A stretch of 13,053 bases of DNA from Clostridia bacterium (lineage in GTDB: Bacteria; Bacillota; Clostridia; UBA1381), in the NCBI GenBank assembly GCA_900756545.1, contig CAAEKO010000004.1:1-13053 (forward strand). Reading direction: 5' to 3'. A model generated the notes under the pieces. The model did no database searches. It worked only from the letters and a program-made list of their open reading frames with translations, and was not told the DNA's origin. The position numbers were made by a program, and so were the translations under genes. This document shows positions 7,701 through 13,053 of this stretch, one piece after another. The first letter of the stretch is position 1. Every line of letters starts with the position of its first letter.

Positions 7701-9469
7701 TGTTCACAGCCGAACAGGGTGTATGTGGAGGTGACAATCTGCTCCCGGATCGCGTCAATAGGCGGATTGGTGACCTGCGCAAAAAGCTGCTGGAAATAGT
7801 TATATAAAAGCTGAGGCTTTTCCGACAAGACCGCCAGAGGCGTGTCCGTCCCCATAGCGCCGATGGGATCGTCCGCCTTGAGCACCAGCTCCTTGATGAC
7901 GCTGTTCACGTCCTCCCAGGAATAGCCGAAAACCTTTTGCCGTGTCAAAAGCGGCAGGGAATCTTCCCCGTTTTCCCGGTTGACAAACATATTCTCAAGC
8001 TCAATCGTACTCCGCAGAAGCAATTCCTCATGGATATGCCCTACCGCGCCGGCCTTGATTTTCTCCACAAGATCATGCCACGTATCGCCTCTTTTTCCGG
8101 TATCTGCCGGCAGATCATCAATATCGGTCAGGGTCTTGTCTACCCATTCTCCATAAGGCTTATGCTGTGCTTCGTAGGCCTTGATCTCCTCGTCCCCGAT
8201 GATCCTGCCCTTCTGGGTATCAATCAGAAGCATTTTCCCGGGATGAAGCCGTTCCTTGACAATGATCTTCTCTTCGTCTACATCCATAACGCCCACCTCG
8301 GAGGACAAAATCACCATGTCGTCAGCGGTGATATAGTACCGGGCCGGGCGCAGGCCATTTCTGTCCAGTGTAGCGCCAACATACCGTCCGTCGGTAAACG
8401 CTACCGCCGCCGGGCCGTCCCACGGCTCTGTAATGCAGGCGTGATATTCATAGAATTTGCGCATTTCCGGCTCCATATCGCGGTTATTTTCCCACGGCTC
8501 TGGAATGGTCATCATAACCGCTCTGGGCAGGCTAAAGCCAGCCAGATGCAGGAATTGCAGGTAATTATCCAGCATAGCGGAATCCGAGCCGTCCTCGTTG
8601 ATGACCGGCAGAATTTTTTCCATGTCGCCCGCAAATTCCGGCGTACTGAACATATGCTCCCGGGCCTTGACCCAGTTGACGTTGCCCCGAATCGTATTGA
8701 TTTCCCCGTTGTGGATAATATAGCGGTTTGGATGCGCCCGCTCCCAGCTTGGGAAGGTATTGGTGGAAAAACGGGAATGCACAAGGGCGATAGCCGTCTG
8801 CATGTCCACGTCTTTGAGATCAAGATAAAACGTATTAACCTGGCTGGGGGTAAGCATCCCCTTATAAACCAGCGTCCGGGCGGACAAGGACGCGAAATAG
8901 AAATAGTTGTCCATTCCGTTTTTCCGGATTTTCTTCTCCGCCAGCTTACCGATCACGTACAGCCGCCGTTCAAAGTCATCCCCGCTCATTTGGGGCGTGC
9001 TTTTCCCAATAAACACCTGCACGATATAAGGCATAGCCTCAAAAGCGGTCTTGCCCAGGCATTGGGCATAAACCGGGACCTTTCGGATTCCCAAAAGCTT
9101 CTGCTCCTCGTCCGCAATGATTGCCTTCAGCGCCGCGATACTCTGCGCCCGGGTTTCCGGATCGGGGGACAAAAACAGCATACCAACGCCGTAGTCTCCC
9201 TTTTTGGGCAGACGTATCCCTTCGTTTTTACATACCTTTTTCATAAACCCATGCGGCATCTGAATCAGAATCCCCGCCCCGTCGCCGGTATCCGGCTCCG
9301 CGCCTACACCGCCCCGGTGGGCGAGATTTTTCAATATCTGGATGGCCTGATTGATTGTCTGGTGGGACGCCCTGCCCTTGATATTGGCAAGAAAACCGAT
9401 CCCACAGGCGTCATGCTCAAACTGTGGGTCATACAAGCCCTGTTTTTCCGGCAGTCCGTTATAAGCCAT
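4772..9469 (-). CDS. gltB: Glutamate synthase large/alpha subunit
   Basis: GltB takes the amide nitrogen of glutamine, channels ammonia to 2-oxoglutarate and, with GltD, forms two glutamates. About 1565 residues. A class II amidotransferase head opens with HDACGIGF; Cys22 should become the N-terminal nucleophile after removal of a short propeptide. It keeps RFSTNTFPSWERAHPNR and HNGEINTIRGN. The central domain is followed by the FMN synthase domain (SYGSISREAHECLAVAMNRL, then SGYDGGTGAAP), the 3Fe-4S cysteines CVMMRVCNLDTC near 1165-1178, and a GXGXG-repeat C terminus (for example MTGGRVAVIGPTGRNFAAGM). The ATG at 9469 is preferred over an ATG three codons upstream, because AAAGGA then sits at a workable distance, whereas for the upstream ATG it would abut the codon. 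Transcription is expected to depend on the leader attenuator at 9508-9589. No truncation or frameshift is seen. Confidence 0.97.
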   Translation of the reverse strand: MAYNGLPEKQGLYDPQFEHDACGIGFLANIKGRASHQTINQAIQILKNLAHRGGVGAEPDTGDGAGILIQMPHGFMKKVCKNEGIRLPKKGDYGVGMLFLSPDPETRAQSIAALKAIIADEEQKLLGIRKVPVYAQCLGKTAFEAMPYIVQVFIGKSTPQMSGDDFERRLYVIGKLAEKKIRKNGMDNYFYFASLSARTLVYKGMLTPSQVNTFYLDLKDVDMQTAIALVHSRFSTNTFPSWERAHPNRYIIHNGEINTIRGNVNWVKAREHMFSTPEFAGDMEKILPVINEDGSDSAMLDNYLQFLHLAGFSLPRAVMMTIPEPWENNRDMEPEMRKFYEYHACITEPWDGPAAVAFTDGRYVGATLDRNGLRPARYYITADDMVILSSEVGVMDVDEEKIIVKERLHPGKMLLIDTQKGRIIGDEEIKAYEAQHKPYGEWVDKTLTDIDDLPADTGKRGDTWHDLVEKIKAGAVGHIHEELLLRSTIELENMFVNRENGEDSLPLLTRQKVFGYSWEDVNSVIKELVLKADDPIGAMGTDTPLAVLSEKPQLLYNYFQQLFAQVTNPPIDAIREQIVTSTYTLFGCEQNLLTSSELNCRKVRSETPILSNGELEKLRNINLEGFQSITIPSLFYAGHENDLADAVETICKAADIAIENGYNILILSDRGADSRKVPIPALLAASALHHHLIRQGTRMKVSIVLETGEPREVHHFACLLGYGVNGVNPYLAYETIRELVDAGMVELDYETAEANYIKGCTKGIVKVMSKMGISTIQSYQGAQIFEALGIRESVVEKYFTGTTTRIGGIGMPEIEEEAKKRHKEAFNKVTGEKALRTGGEYKWRANGEYHMFNPTSIYKLQMACRTGDYKLYKEYAAEMNAHSDQQCTIRSMLDIKTIDKPIAIDSVESVESIVKRFKTGAMSYGSISREAHECLAVAMNRLGGKSNSGEGGEDPERYVMDENGDSRSSAIKQVASGRFGVHIHYLNNAREIQIKMAQGAKPGEGGHLPGGKVYPWIAKARHSTPGVSLISPPPHHDIYSIEDLAQLIHDLKNANRDARITVKLVSEAGVGTIAVGVAKGRADVILISGYDGGTGAAPRTGIRHAGLPWELGVAETHQALLMNNLRNRVVIETDGKLLTGRDVAVAALLGAEEYGFATGPLIAIGCVMMRVCNLDTCPVGVATQSPKLRKRFCGKPEYVENFMRFIARDLREWMAKIGVRTVDEMIGHVEKLAPKKIENKSKAQKVDLSSLLYQPKICSNDYERYHNVMQDHELEKSLDINTLLHLCAPAVEEGKTVDAKLEITNIDRVAGTILSSEIARKYGEEGLPEDAIKLHFTGSAGQSFGAFLAPGVTMTLEGDSNDYIGKGLSGGKIIVVPPENAKFQPSENVIIGNVAFYGAIKGEAYIRGVAGERFCVRNSGMTAVVEGIGDHGCEYMTGGRVAVIGPTGRNFAAGMSGGMAYVYDPTDGFEKNCNQGLVSLETLADSDQEALREMLEKHARYTGSDAAQKILDDFANQIKKFVKVIPNDYKKVIAVLDGELAKGTDREAAMLTAFEQVTGKTVSMA

Positions 9470-9507
9470 GTTCTTCATCCTTTCCGGTTGTTTTCATTGA
9501 GAAAATC

Positions 9508-9565
9508 AAAAAAGACACTTTGAGATACACATTTACCCGCAGTAAATATGTAACCCCAAAGCGCC
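9508..9565 (-). terminator. Leader terminator (attenuator) of gltBD
   Basis: An exceptionally long hairpin sits in the gltB leader. GGCGCTTTGGGG then TTACATATTTAC (9565-9542) pairs with GTAAATGTGTATC then TCAAAGTGTC (9536-9514) over about 23 base pairs, including G-U pairs and one bulged U, with a five-base loop. Six U residues follow (9513-9508). It lies between the promoter and the gltB start, so it should stop transcription before gltB unless its formation is prevented. Confidence 0.85.
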
Positions 9566-9589
9566 TTTGCTTCTCAATTCTATCCAATT
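9558..9589 (-). promoter_or_regulatory. ANTAR-like antiterminator hairpin(s) in the gltB leader
   Basis: GAAGC-AAAGGC-GCTTT (9573-9558) forms a five-pair hairpin with a six-base loop that has A at position 1 and G at position 4, the signature of the RNA bound by ANTAR-domain antiterminators. Its 3' half is also the base of the terminator 5' arm, so the two structures exclude each other. Directly upstream, TTGG-AUAGAA-TTGA (9587-9574) gives a second A1/G4 hexaloop, but its stem is mostly G-U. An alternative AATT-GGATAG-AATT stem is stronger but lacks the signature. ANTAR regulators are known to act on nitrogen genes, including glutamine and glutamate synthase genes in Clostridia. No ANTAR protein gene is in this window. 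Confidence 0.55.
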
Positions 9590-9605
9590 TTTCCAACACA
9601 CTTTT

Positions 9606-9633
9606 ATTATACCCGAATTCAGGATTTTTTCAA
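9606..9633 (-). promoter_or_regulatory. Sigma-A promoter of the gltBD operon
   Basis: -35 TTGAAA (9633-9628), 16-bp spacer, consensus -10 TATAAT (9611-9606). Initiation is expected near 9600, giving a leader of about 130 nt that holds the attenuator. Confidence 0.85.
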
Positions 9634-9639
9634 GGTGTA

Positions 9640-9677
9640 AAATGCACAAAACACATCTATAAAATCCATTTGCATTT
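9640..9677 (-). repeat. Inverted repeat at the 3' end of the serine hydrolase gene, possible weak terminator
   Basis: A perfect 7-bp inverted repeat (AAATGCA at 9640-9646 and TGCATTT at 9671-9677) overlaps the hydrolase stop codon and is followed on the minus strand by only four U residues. The 24-nt loop has little internal pairing, so termination would be inefficient. It lies immediately upstream of the gltB -35. Confidence 0.3.
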
Positions 9678-10800
9678 ATGCATGTTTATCCAAGCATGTA
9701 TAAACAAGATTCCGGAGCCGGGGATGGATATACGGTTCCTGGTTGTTCAGCATATGCTGAGCGTAAAATACACCGATCTGCCGGTCAGGGTCGATCATCA
9801 CGTAGCAGCCTGCCGCGCCGCCCCAGCCGAACTCGCCCAGAGAGCTTAGAGCGCCGCCGGCGGCCTTGTCCATCATGGTTCGGACGCCCAGACCGTAGCC
9901 ATAGCCCGCCATCTGCGTCCAGTTAAAGTCCTTCAGCGCCTCGGAAGAAAGGTGATTGGCGCGCATCAGGTCAATGGTATTCCGGCCGAGAATATACGTA
10001 CCGTTTTTATCTGTGCCGCCGTTGGCCATAGCCGCCGCAAACAAAGCGTAATCTTCCGCACAGGAATACAGCCCCGCGCCTCCGCTTTCATATTCCGAAC
10101 CCAGGCGGAATTGGTTGACCTGCGTAATCAGCTCCGGCTTTTTCAGCTCGTCAGAAAATTGATATTGGTTGGCAAGCCGTTTTTTCTGCTCCGCATTTAG
10201 ATAAAAGCCCGTATCCTTCATGCCCAGCGGCGCAAAAATATGCTCTTTTAAGTATTCGCCGAAACGCTGCCCGGAAACCACCTCGACCAGCGCGCCCAAC
10301 ACGTCGTGGCACAGGCTGTACGCCCAGTGCGCTCCCGGCTCAAAGATCAGCGGCTCGCCGGCTATGGCCCGGACGGTTTCTACCGTAGGACACCGGCCCT
10401 GCGTTTCTTCCCGGACACGGAGAATAGACGGATACTGCAAATCATAGGTCAACCCTGCCGACATAGTAAACAAATCGCGTATTCGGATTGGATTTTTTGC
10501 AGGAACCAGCCCCGTGGTTCCATCCTCCCGGGTAACACGAAGCTGCATATTCTTAAATTCCGGGATATAGTCCGAAACCGGGTCTGTCAGCAAAAACCTG
10601 CCCTGTTCAAACAGCTGGAGCGCCGCGGTGCAGGTGATGACCTTAGTGGCGGAATATAAATTAAAGATGCTGTCCCGCTTCAAATCCCCGTCCGTTTTTC
10701 GAAAAACCTGTTCGTTCTGCTTCATAATGATGCAGTCATACCCGGGCACCCTTTCCGCTAAAATATGCTCCAAAAATTTTTCTACTGGCTGAAAATCCAT
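9676..10800 (-). CDS. Serine hydrolase, beta-lactamase/class C esterase fold
   Basis: A 374-residue member of the beta-lactamase (PF00144-type) serine hydrolases, which include esterases, D-aminopeptidases and carboxypeptidases; the substrate cannot be told from sequence. The nucleophile motif S-x-x-K is SATK at 50-53. The second motif is the variant YSLCHDVLG from Tyr161, where many relatives have Y-x-N. The third (KTG-equivalent) is replaced by FGWGGAAG at 324-331, typical of the esterase-like branch rather than true beta-lactamases. There is no signal peptide or membrane anchor, so it is probably cytoplasmic. The start at 10800 has AAAAGGGG about eight bases upstream. Upstream in-frame ATG codons, which would add up to 56 residues, lie within or above the promoter at 10834-10862 and are rejected. 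It appears monocistronic, though read-through towards gltB is possible. Confidence 0.88.
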   Translation of the reverse strand: MDFQPVEKFLEHILAERVPGYDCIIMKQNEQVFRKTDGDLKRDSIFNLYSATKVITCTAALQLFEQGRFLLTDPVSDYIPEFKNMQLRVTREDGTTGLVPAKNPIRIRDLFTMSAGLTYDLQYPSILRVREETQGRCPTVETVRAIAGEPLIFEPGAHWAYSLCHDVLGALVEVVSGQRFGEYLKEHIFAPLGMKDTGFYLNAEQKKRLANQYQFSDELKKPELITQVNQFRLGSEYESGGAGLYSCAEDYALFAAAMANGGTDKNGTYILGRNTIDLMRANHLSSEALKDFNWTQMAGYGYGLGVRTMMDKAAGGALSSLGEFGWGGAAGCYVMIDPDRQIGVFYAQHMLNNQEPYIHPRLRNLVYTCLDKHA

Positions 10801-10833
10801 TGATAATGCCCCTTTTCCAAAATATGTGCTCAT

Positions 10834-10862
10834 ATTATACCATGAATAACCAAGCATGGCAA
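10834..10862 (-). promoter_or_regulatory. Sigma-A promoter of the serine hydrolase
   Basis: -35 TTGCCA (10862-10857), 17-bp spacer, consensus -10 TATAAT (10839-10834). Initiation near 10827 gives a short leader and fixes the translation start at 10800. Confidence 0.8.
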
Positions 10863-10953
10863 TAGAATTTAACAATTTTTGTTCCGTGCGGATAAATTTG
10901 CGCCGCCGTATTTTAGCCATACAGAAATCGATATATAATATCTGTAATTTTCC

Positions 10954-10982
10954 TTGACGGGAAAGCATGGAAGTGATATAAT
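10954..10982 (+). promoter_or_regulatory. Sigma-A promoter of the cation exchanger
   Basis: -35 TTGACG (10954-10959), 17-bp spacer, consensus -10 TATAAT (10977-10982). It is followed by an unusually long untranslated leader of about 190 nt. The rest of the 377-bp divergent intergenic region holds only this promoter, the hydrolase promoter and the leader. Confidence 0.85.
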
Positions 10983-10988
10983 GGCGCA

Positions 10989-11177
10989 GAATTCAGGATT
11001 ATGCGGGAAGGCATTTTGACATATTCAGCAGAGCAGCGGCGGACAAATCTGCCGAAAAATGCATAGATCGGGAGGGGTAAAGATAATCAGAGCATGGTAT
11101 GGGAGGCGGATGAATAATTTGCGCCGCTAGGTAAAAAACTACAGATTAAACTAAGAAAAGAAAGGGAATTTAATTTC
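10989..11177 (+). other. Long structured 5' leader of the cation exchanger, no recognised class
   Basis: An outer stem GCATTTT (11011-11017) with AAAATGC (11056-11062) encloses a strong hairpin, CGGCGGA-CAAA-TCTGCCG (11037-11054). A purine-rich stretch (GGGAGGGGTAAAG) follows, then a GGCG/CGCC hairpin (11105-11108 with 11122-11125). There is no terminator run and no convincing leader peptide. I could not match it to the Mn2+ (yybP-ykoY), c-di-AMP (ydaO), Mg2+ or Na+ riboswitch consensus as I remember them. A cation-sensing RNA would suit the downstream exchanger, but this is inference. Confidence 0.45.
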
Positions 11178-12125
11178 ATGAACGGAGTATTTATTGTTGC
11201 CATTTTGTTTATAATCGGTATTGTGCTGATCGTCAAGGGCGGAGATTTTTTTGTGGACGCCGCAGTGTGGATCGCGGAAATCTCCGGTGTGCCGCAGTTT
11301 ATTATCGGCGCTACGGTAGTCAGCTTTGCCACCACCCTGCCGGAGCTTTTAGTGTCTCTGATCGCCGCCTTTGACGGCAAGGTCGGCATGGCCGCCGGCA
11401 ACGCCATCGGCTCGGTAACGGCGAATGTGGCTTTAATCATGAGTATTTCTATTCTGGCTGTACCGGCGGTGGTCAAGCGCAGCCAGATCGCCGCCAAAAG
11501 CCTGCTTCTGATTCTCGTTTGCGCGGCGCTGTTCCTGCTTTCCCTGGACGGCAGTCTGTCCATCGTGGACAGCGTTTTGCTGCTTCTTTTGTTTCTTGTG
11601 TTTATGGGAGAAAATATTTTCGCCGCGAAAAAATCCATCAGCGCCCCGGCTTCCGCCCGGCGCAGGCCGCAGAAAAACGAAACGGTCCGCAATATTCTAA
11701 AATTCGTAATCGGGATTGTGGGGATCGTAGTCGGCGCACAGCTTCTGGTGGATAACGGCAGTGCGCTGGCACGGCTCTTCGGCGTACCAGAAAGCGTCAT
11801 TGGCGTAACGATGATCGCCATTGGCACCTCTCTGCCGGAGCTGGTTACTACGGTGACGGCTGTGGTCAAAAAACAGTCCTCCCTTTCCATCGGCAATATC
11901 GTCGGCGCCAATATCATTGACTTGGCTGTTATCCTGCCGCTGTGCGCGGTCTTCTCCGGCAAGACTCTGCCTGTGGCGGCCCAGACCATACATTTTGACC
12001 TGCCGGCCTGTCTGGGCGCTATCCTGATCGCTCTGCTCCCAGCCCTGATCACAGAGAAATTCCACCGCTGGCAGGGGATTTTAATGCTGGCCGGATACGT
12101 TGGCTATGTGATCCTTCTGGTCTGA
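11178..12125 (+). CDS. CaCA-family cation exchanger (calcium/sodium antiporter, YrbG-like)
   Basis: A 315-residue inner-membrane protein with about ten hydrophobic segments and the duplicated alpha-repeat of cation/Ca2+ exchangers. Repeat 1 is VVSFATTLPELLVSLIAAF (48-66) with GNAIGSVTAN (74-83); repeat 2 is IAIGTSLPELVTTVTAVV (213-230) with GNIVGANIID (239-248). The key acidic residues are Glu56 and Glu221 in the PEL motifs. A polar loop rich in Arg/Lys around 151-171 separates the halves. The usual GSN of repeat 1 is GSV here, and the last polar residue of repeat 2 is Asp. Such differences occur in clostridial members, but they mean that the ions (Ca2+, Na+, K+, H+) should not be assumed. 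The start has AAAGGGA about ten bases upstream. It is transcribed alone from its own promoter and leader and ended by a terminator. Confidence 0.92.
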   Translation: MNGVFIVAILFIIGIVLIVKGGDFFVDAAVWIAEISGVPQFIIGATVVSFATTLPELLVSLIAAFDGKVGMAAGNAIGSVTANVALIMSISILAVPAVVKRSQIAAKSLLLILVCAALFLLSLDGSLSIVDSVLLLLLFLVFMGENIFAAKKSISAPASARRRPQKNETVRNILKFVIGIVGIVVGAQLLVDNGSALARLFGVPESVIGVTMIAIGTSLPELVTTVTAVVKKQSSLSIGNIVGANIIDLAVILPLCAVFSGKTLPVAAQTIHFDLPACLGAILIALLPALITEKFHRWQGILMLAGYVGYVILLV

Positions 12126-12151
12126 TTATAACAAAATTTTATTTTTTCAAC

Positions 12152-12190
12152 AAGGCGGGGACGGCTGCTCCACCGCCTTTTCATTTTTTC
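12152..12190 (+). terminator. Intrinsic terminator of the cation exchanger
   Basis: AAGGCGG (12152-12158) pairs with CCGCCTT (12173-12179), followed by an interrupted U-rich tail (TTTTCATTTTTT). On the opposite strand the stem is not followed by a T run, so it does not clearly serve the converging DMT gene. Confidence 0.8.
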
Positions 12191-12235
12191 ACCGGCGTCC
12201 ACCGCTTAAAGAAGCGAGAGACATTTCATACCTCG

Positions 12236-12664
12236 TTATTTCCACTTGAACAAAAGCATTCCGCCGATCATCAATACCAGTCCCGTATATTTGTTCCACA
12301 GGAATGGGATTTTCTCACTGCCCATCAGGCCGAACGCGTCAATCACAGCCGCTACGAGAAGCTGTGAAATCAAAATGACTGAAATCGCCACTGTTGGGCT
12401 GAGCCTGCCAATCCCCAGCATGACTGTGATTGTAATGACCAGCCCCAGTACGCCGCCCAGCAGGTATAGCTTGTTCACTCCGGTAATCTGCCTGAAATCT
12501 CCTTTTCCCAGAATCCAGAGCGCCAGCAGAGAAAGCACAAAGGCCGTCCCCTGCACGAATACGTTGGACTCATACAGCCCGATTTTGTCACCCAGCCGGG
12601 TATTCATCACACCCTGTAGACTCATGGCCGCCCCGGCGATGATACTGAAAATTATTCCTAACAT
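12236..12664 (-). CDS. DMT superfamily YdcZ-like (DUF606) small membrane protein
   Basis: A 142-residue protein, nearly all hydrophobic, with about five predicted membrane segments (roughly 1-20, 33-53, 66-88, 91-112, 123-140). It has the YdcZ/DUF606 pattern: a start like MLGIIFSIIAGAAMSLQGVM followed by NTRLGDKIG, the middle GGVLGLVITITVM, and SPTVAISVILISQLLVAAVID. Family members are half-sized drug/metabolite transporters whose substrates are mostly unknown; they probably dimerise, often with a tandem partner, and none is seen here. The start at 12664 was chosen over 12676 because GGAG lies six bases upstream, whereas the 12676 ATG abuts its purine stretch. A still longer frame to 12799 would add a non-hydrophobic tail unlike the family. 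The gene is convergent with the cation exchanger. The promoter is not clear. Confidence 0.85.
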   Translation of the reverse strand: MLGIIFSIIAGAAMSLQGVMNTRLGDKIGLYESNVFVQGTAFVLSLLALWILGKGDFRQITGVNKLYLLGGVLGLVITITVMLGIGRLSPTVAISVILISQLLVAAVIDAFGLMGSEKIPFLWNKYTGLVLMIGGMLLFKWK

Positions 12665-12682
12665 AAAAATCTCCATTCCGCC

Positions 12683-12730
12683 GCTGTGCATCGGCAAATA
12701 TAGTTTATTTAAATCCCTTATCTGCACAGC
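12683..12730. repeat. Spaced 8-bp inverted repeat upstream of the DMT gene
   Basis: GCTGTGCA (12683-12690) and TGCACAGC (12723-12730) are exact inverted repeats about 40 bp apart centre to centre, in the DMT gene upstream region with its A/T-rich possible -10. In RNA they would form a stem with a 32-nt loop ending about 19 bases before the start codon; in DNA they could be two operator half-sites. Confidence 0.5.
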
Positions 12731-12816
12731 AAGGAATGATAAGAGATTTTTACGCCCATATGCGCTTTTGTCTGCAGGACGAAAGCTTTGCACGGGCAAT
12801 TAATTCCGCTGGGGGC

Positions 12817-12837
12817 TTAACGTGACTTTTACGTTAA
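12817..12837. repeat. Perfect 7-bp dyad
   Basis: TTAACGT (12817-12823) and ACGTTAA (12831-12837) flank a 7-base centre. There is no adjacent T run, so this is more like a protein-binding dyad than a terminator. Confidence 0.45.
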
Positions 12838-12840
12838 ATC

Positions 12841-12886
12841 ACCTCATGGGCATTTTTCCCATTTTCTTTGGATATATACCTCATGG
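12841..12886. repeat. Pair of 9-bp direct repeats
   Basis: ACCTCATGG occurs at 12841-12849 and 12878-12886, 37 bp apart, in the intergenic region behind the partial gene. No coding frame explains them convincingly. Confidence 0.4.
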
Positions 12887-12899
12887 AGTTGCCGGTTCG

Positions 12900-12909
12900 C
12901 TGTGCACAG
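12900..12909. repeat. Palindrome CTGTGCACAG sharing the half-sites upstream of the DMT gene
   Basis: A perfect 10-bp palindrome; with the preceding G it repeats GCTGTGCA, the same octamer as the inverted repeat at 12683-12730. It lies 18 bases past the stop of the partial gene on the minus strand. Confidence 0.4.
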
Positions 12910-12927
12910 GAGATTTTTCATACGGAA

Positions 12928-13053
12928 TTATTGGTTTCGGAGATTCATAAGACTCCGATACAAAATCGTCAGCATCCACAGTTTGGTATCATCCAGATGC
13001 AGGCCGTTTTCGTCTCCGGCAAGAATCCCCTTCCCGCAGAAGAACCGCACGGC
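12928..13053 (-). CDS. C-terminal fragment of an unidentified protein (gene continues beyond the window)
   Basis: An open frame from the window edge to TAA at 12928 gives 41 residues, including AVRFFCGKGILAGDENGLHL, DDTKLWMLTILY and RSLMNLRNQ at the C terminus. The amphipathic, non-repetitive composition and the good codon pattern suggest a real coding end rather than chance. I do not recognise the family. It is upstream of, and on the same strand as, the DMT gene, separated by a 263-bp intergenic region, so a shared operon is unlikely. Confidence 0.5.
   Translation of the reverse strand, partial: AVRFFCGKGILAGDENGLHLDDTKLWMLTILYRSLMNLRNQ

Noticed and set aside
7937..9523. 528-codon plus-strand open frame inside gltB (and a similar 481-codon frame at 6362-7807)
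   Set aside because: Both are shadows of gltB, whose motifs are intact across the whole interval; long antisense frames are expected in GC-rich coding DNA.
10801..10968. 56-residue N-terminal extension of the serine hydrolase
   Set aside because: The extension covers the promoter at 10834-10862, has no ribosome binding site and does not resemble a signal peptide or the family N terminus.
11080..11140. Leader peptide or c-di-AMP (ydaO-type) riboswitch upstream of the cation exchanger
   Set aside because: Short ATG frames here have badly spaced ribosome binding sites, and although AATCAGAGC resembles part of a ydaO leader, the other conserved ydaO elements are not found.
11087..12052. 321-codon minus-strand open frame across the cation exchanger
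   Set aside because: Antisense shadow; the plus strand carries both alpha-repeats of a CaCA exchanger.
12665..12799. 45-residue N-terminal extension of the DMT protein
   Set aside because: It is polar, unlike the family, and the internal ATG at 12664 has a better placed ribosome binding site.
12838..12890. Possible 16-codon minus-strand ORF beginning at the second ACCTCATGG repeat
   Set aside because: No ribosome binding site and too short to support; the repeats are better described as such.

Overview
The window looks like chromosomal DNA from a low-to-moderate-GC Firmicute, most likely a Clostridia (gut-type Oscillospiraceae/Lachnospiraceae-like). The basis is strong AGGAGG/GGTGAT-type ribosome binding sites, sigma-A promoters with 16-17 bp spacers, a T-box leader, a clostridial-style CaCA exchanger and a bacterial NADPH-type glutamate synthase preceded by an attenuator. 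Taxonomy is inference; no rRNA or marker phylogeny is available here. No CRISPR array, tRNA, rRNA, insertion sequence or phage gene was seen.

Layout. (1) 1-1777, minus strand: a promoter, a complete T-box leader and the first 465 codons of a three-part protein (XRE-type helix-turn-helix, cupin, AMP-forming acyl-CoA synthetase) that runs off the left edge. (2) 1787-2944, minus: apbE, a flavin transferase, with its own promoter. (3) 2938-3280, plus: a 62-residue protein of unknown function, divergent from apbE, ended by a bidirectional terminator. (4) 3302-9633, minus: the gltB-gltD glutamate synthase operon, with a promoter and a leader holding a hexaloop hairpin that competes with a long terminator (ANTAR-like antitermination). 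(5) 9676-10862, minus: a beta-lactamase-fold serine hydrolase with its own promoter. (6) 10954-12190, plus: promoter, structured 190-nt leader, CaCA-family cation exchanger and terminator. (7) 12236-12664, minus: a small DMT/YdcZ-family membrane protein. (8) 12665-13053: an intergenic region rich in short inverted and direct repeats, then the C-terminal 41 codons of an unidentified minus-strand gene cut by the right edge.

The central theme is nitrogen and amino-acid metabolism under RNA-level control. GltBD makes glutamate from glutamine and 2-oxoglutarate, and its leader looks able to switch between termination and read-through in response to nitrogen. The left-hand acyl-CoA synthetase is under tRNA control, so it probably handles acids derived from an amino acid. 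The T-box bulge UGGU predicts a tRNA with discriminator A, and a UUC (Phe) specifier is a tentative reading. The other genes (flavin transfer, serine hydrolase, cation exchange, DMT transport) are independent units. The most interesting features are the T-box/HTH-cupin-adenylation unit and the ANTAR-like gltB leader; neither is proven from sequence alone.
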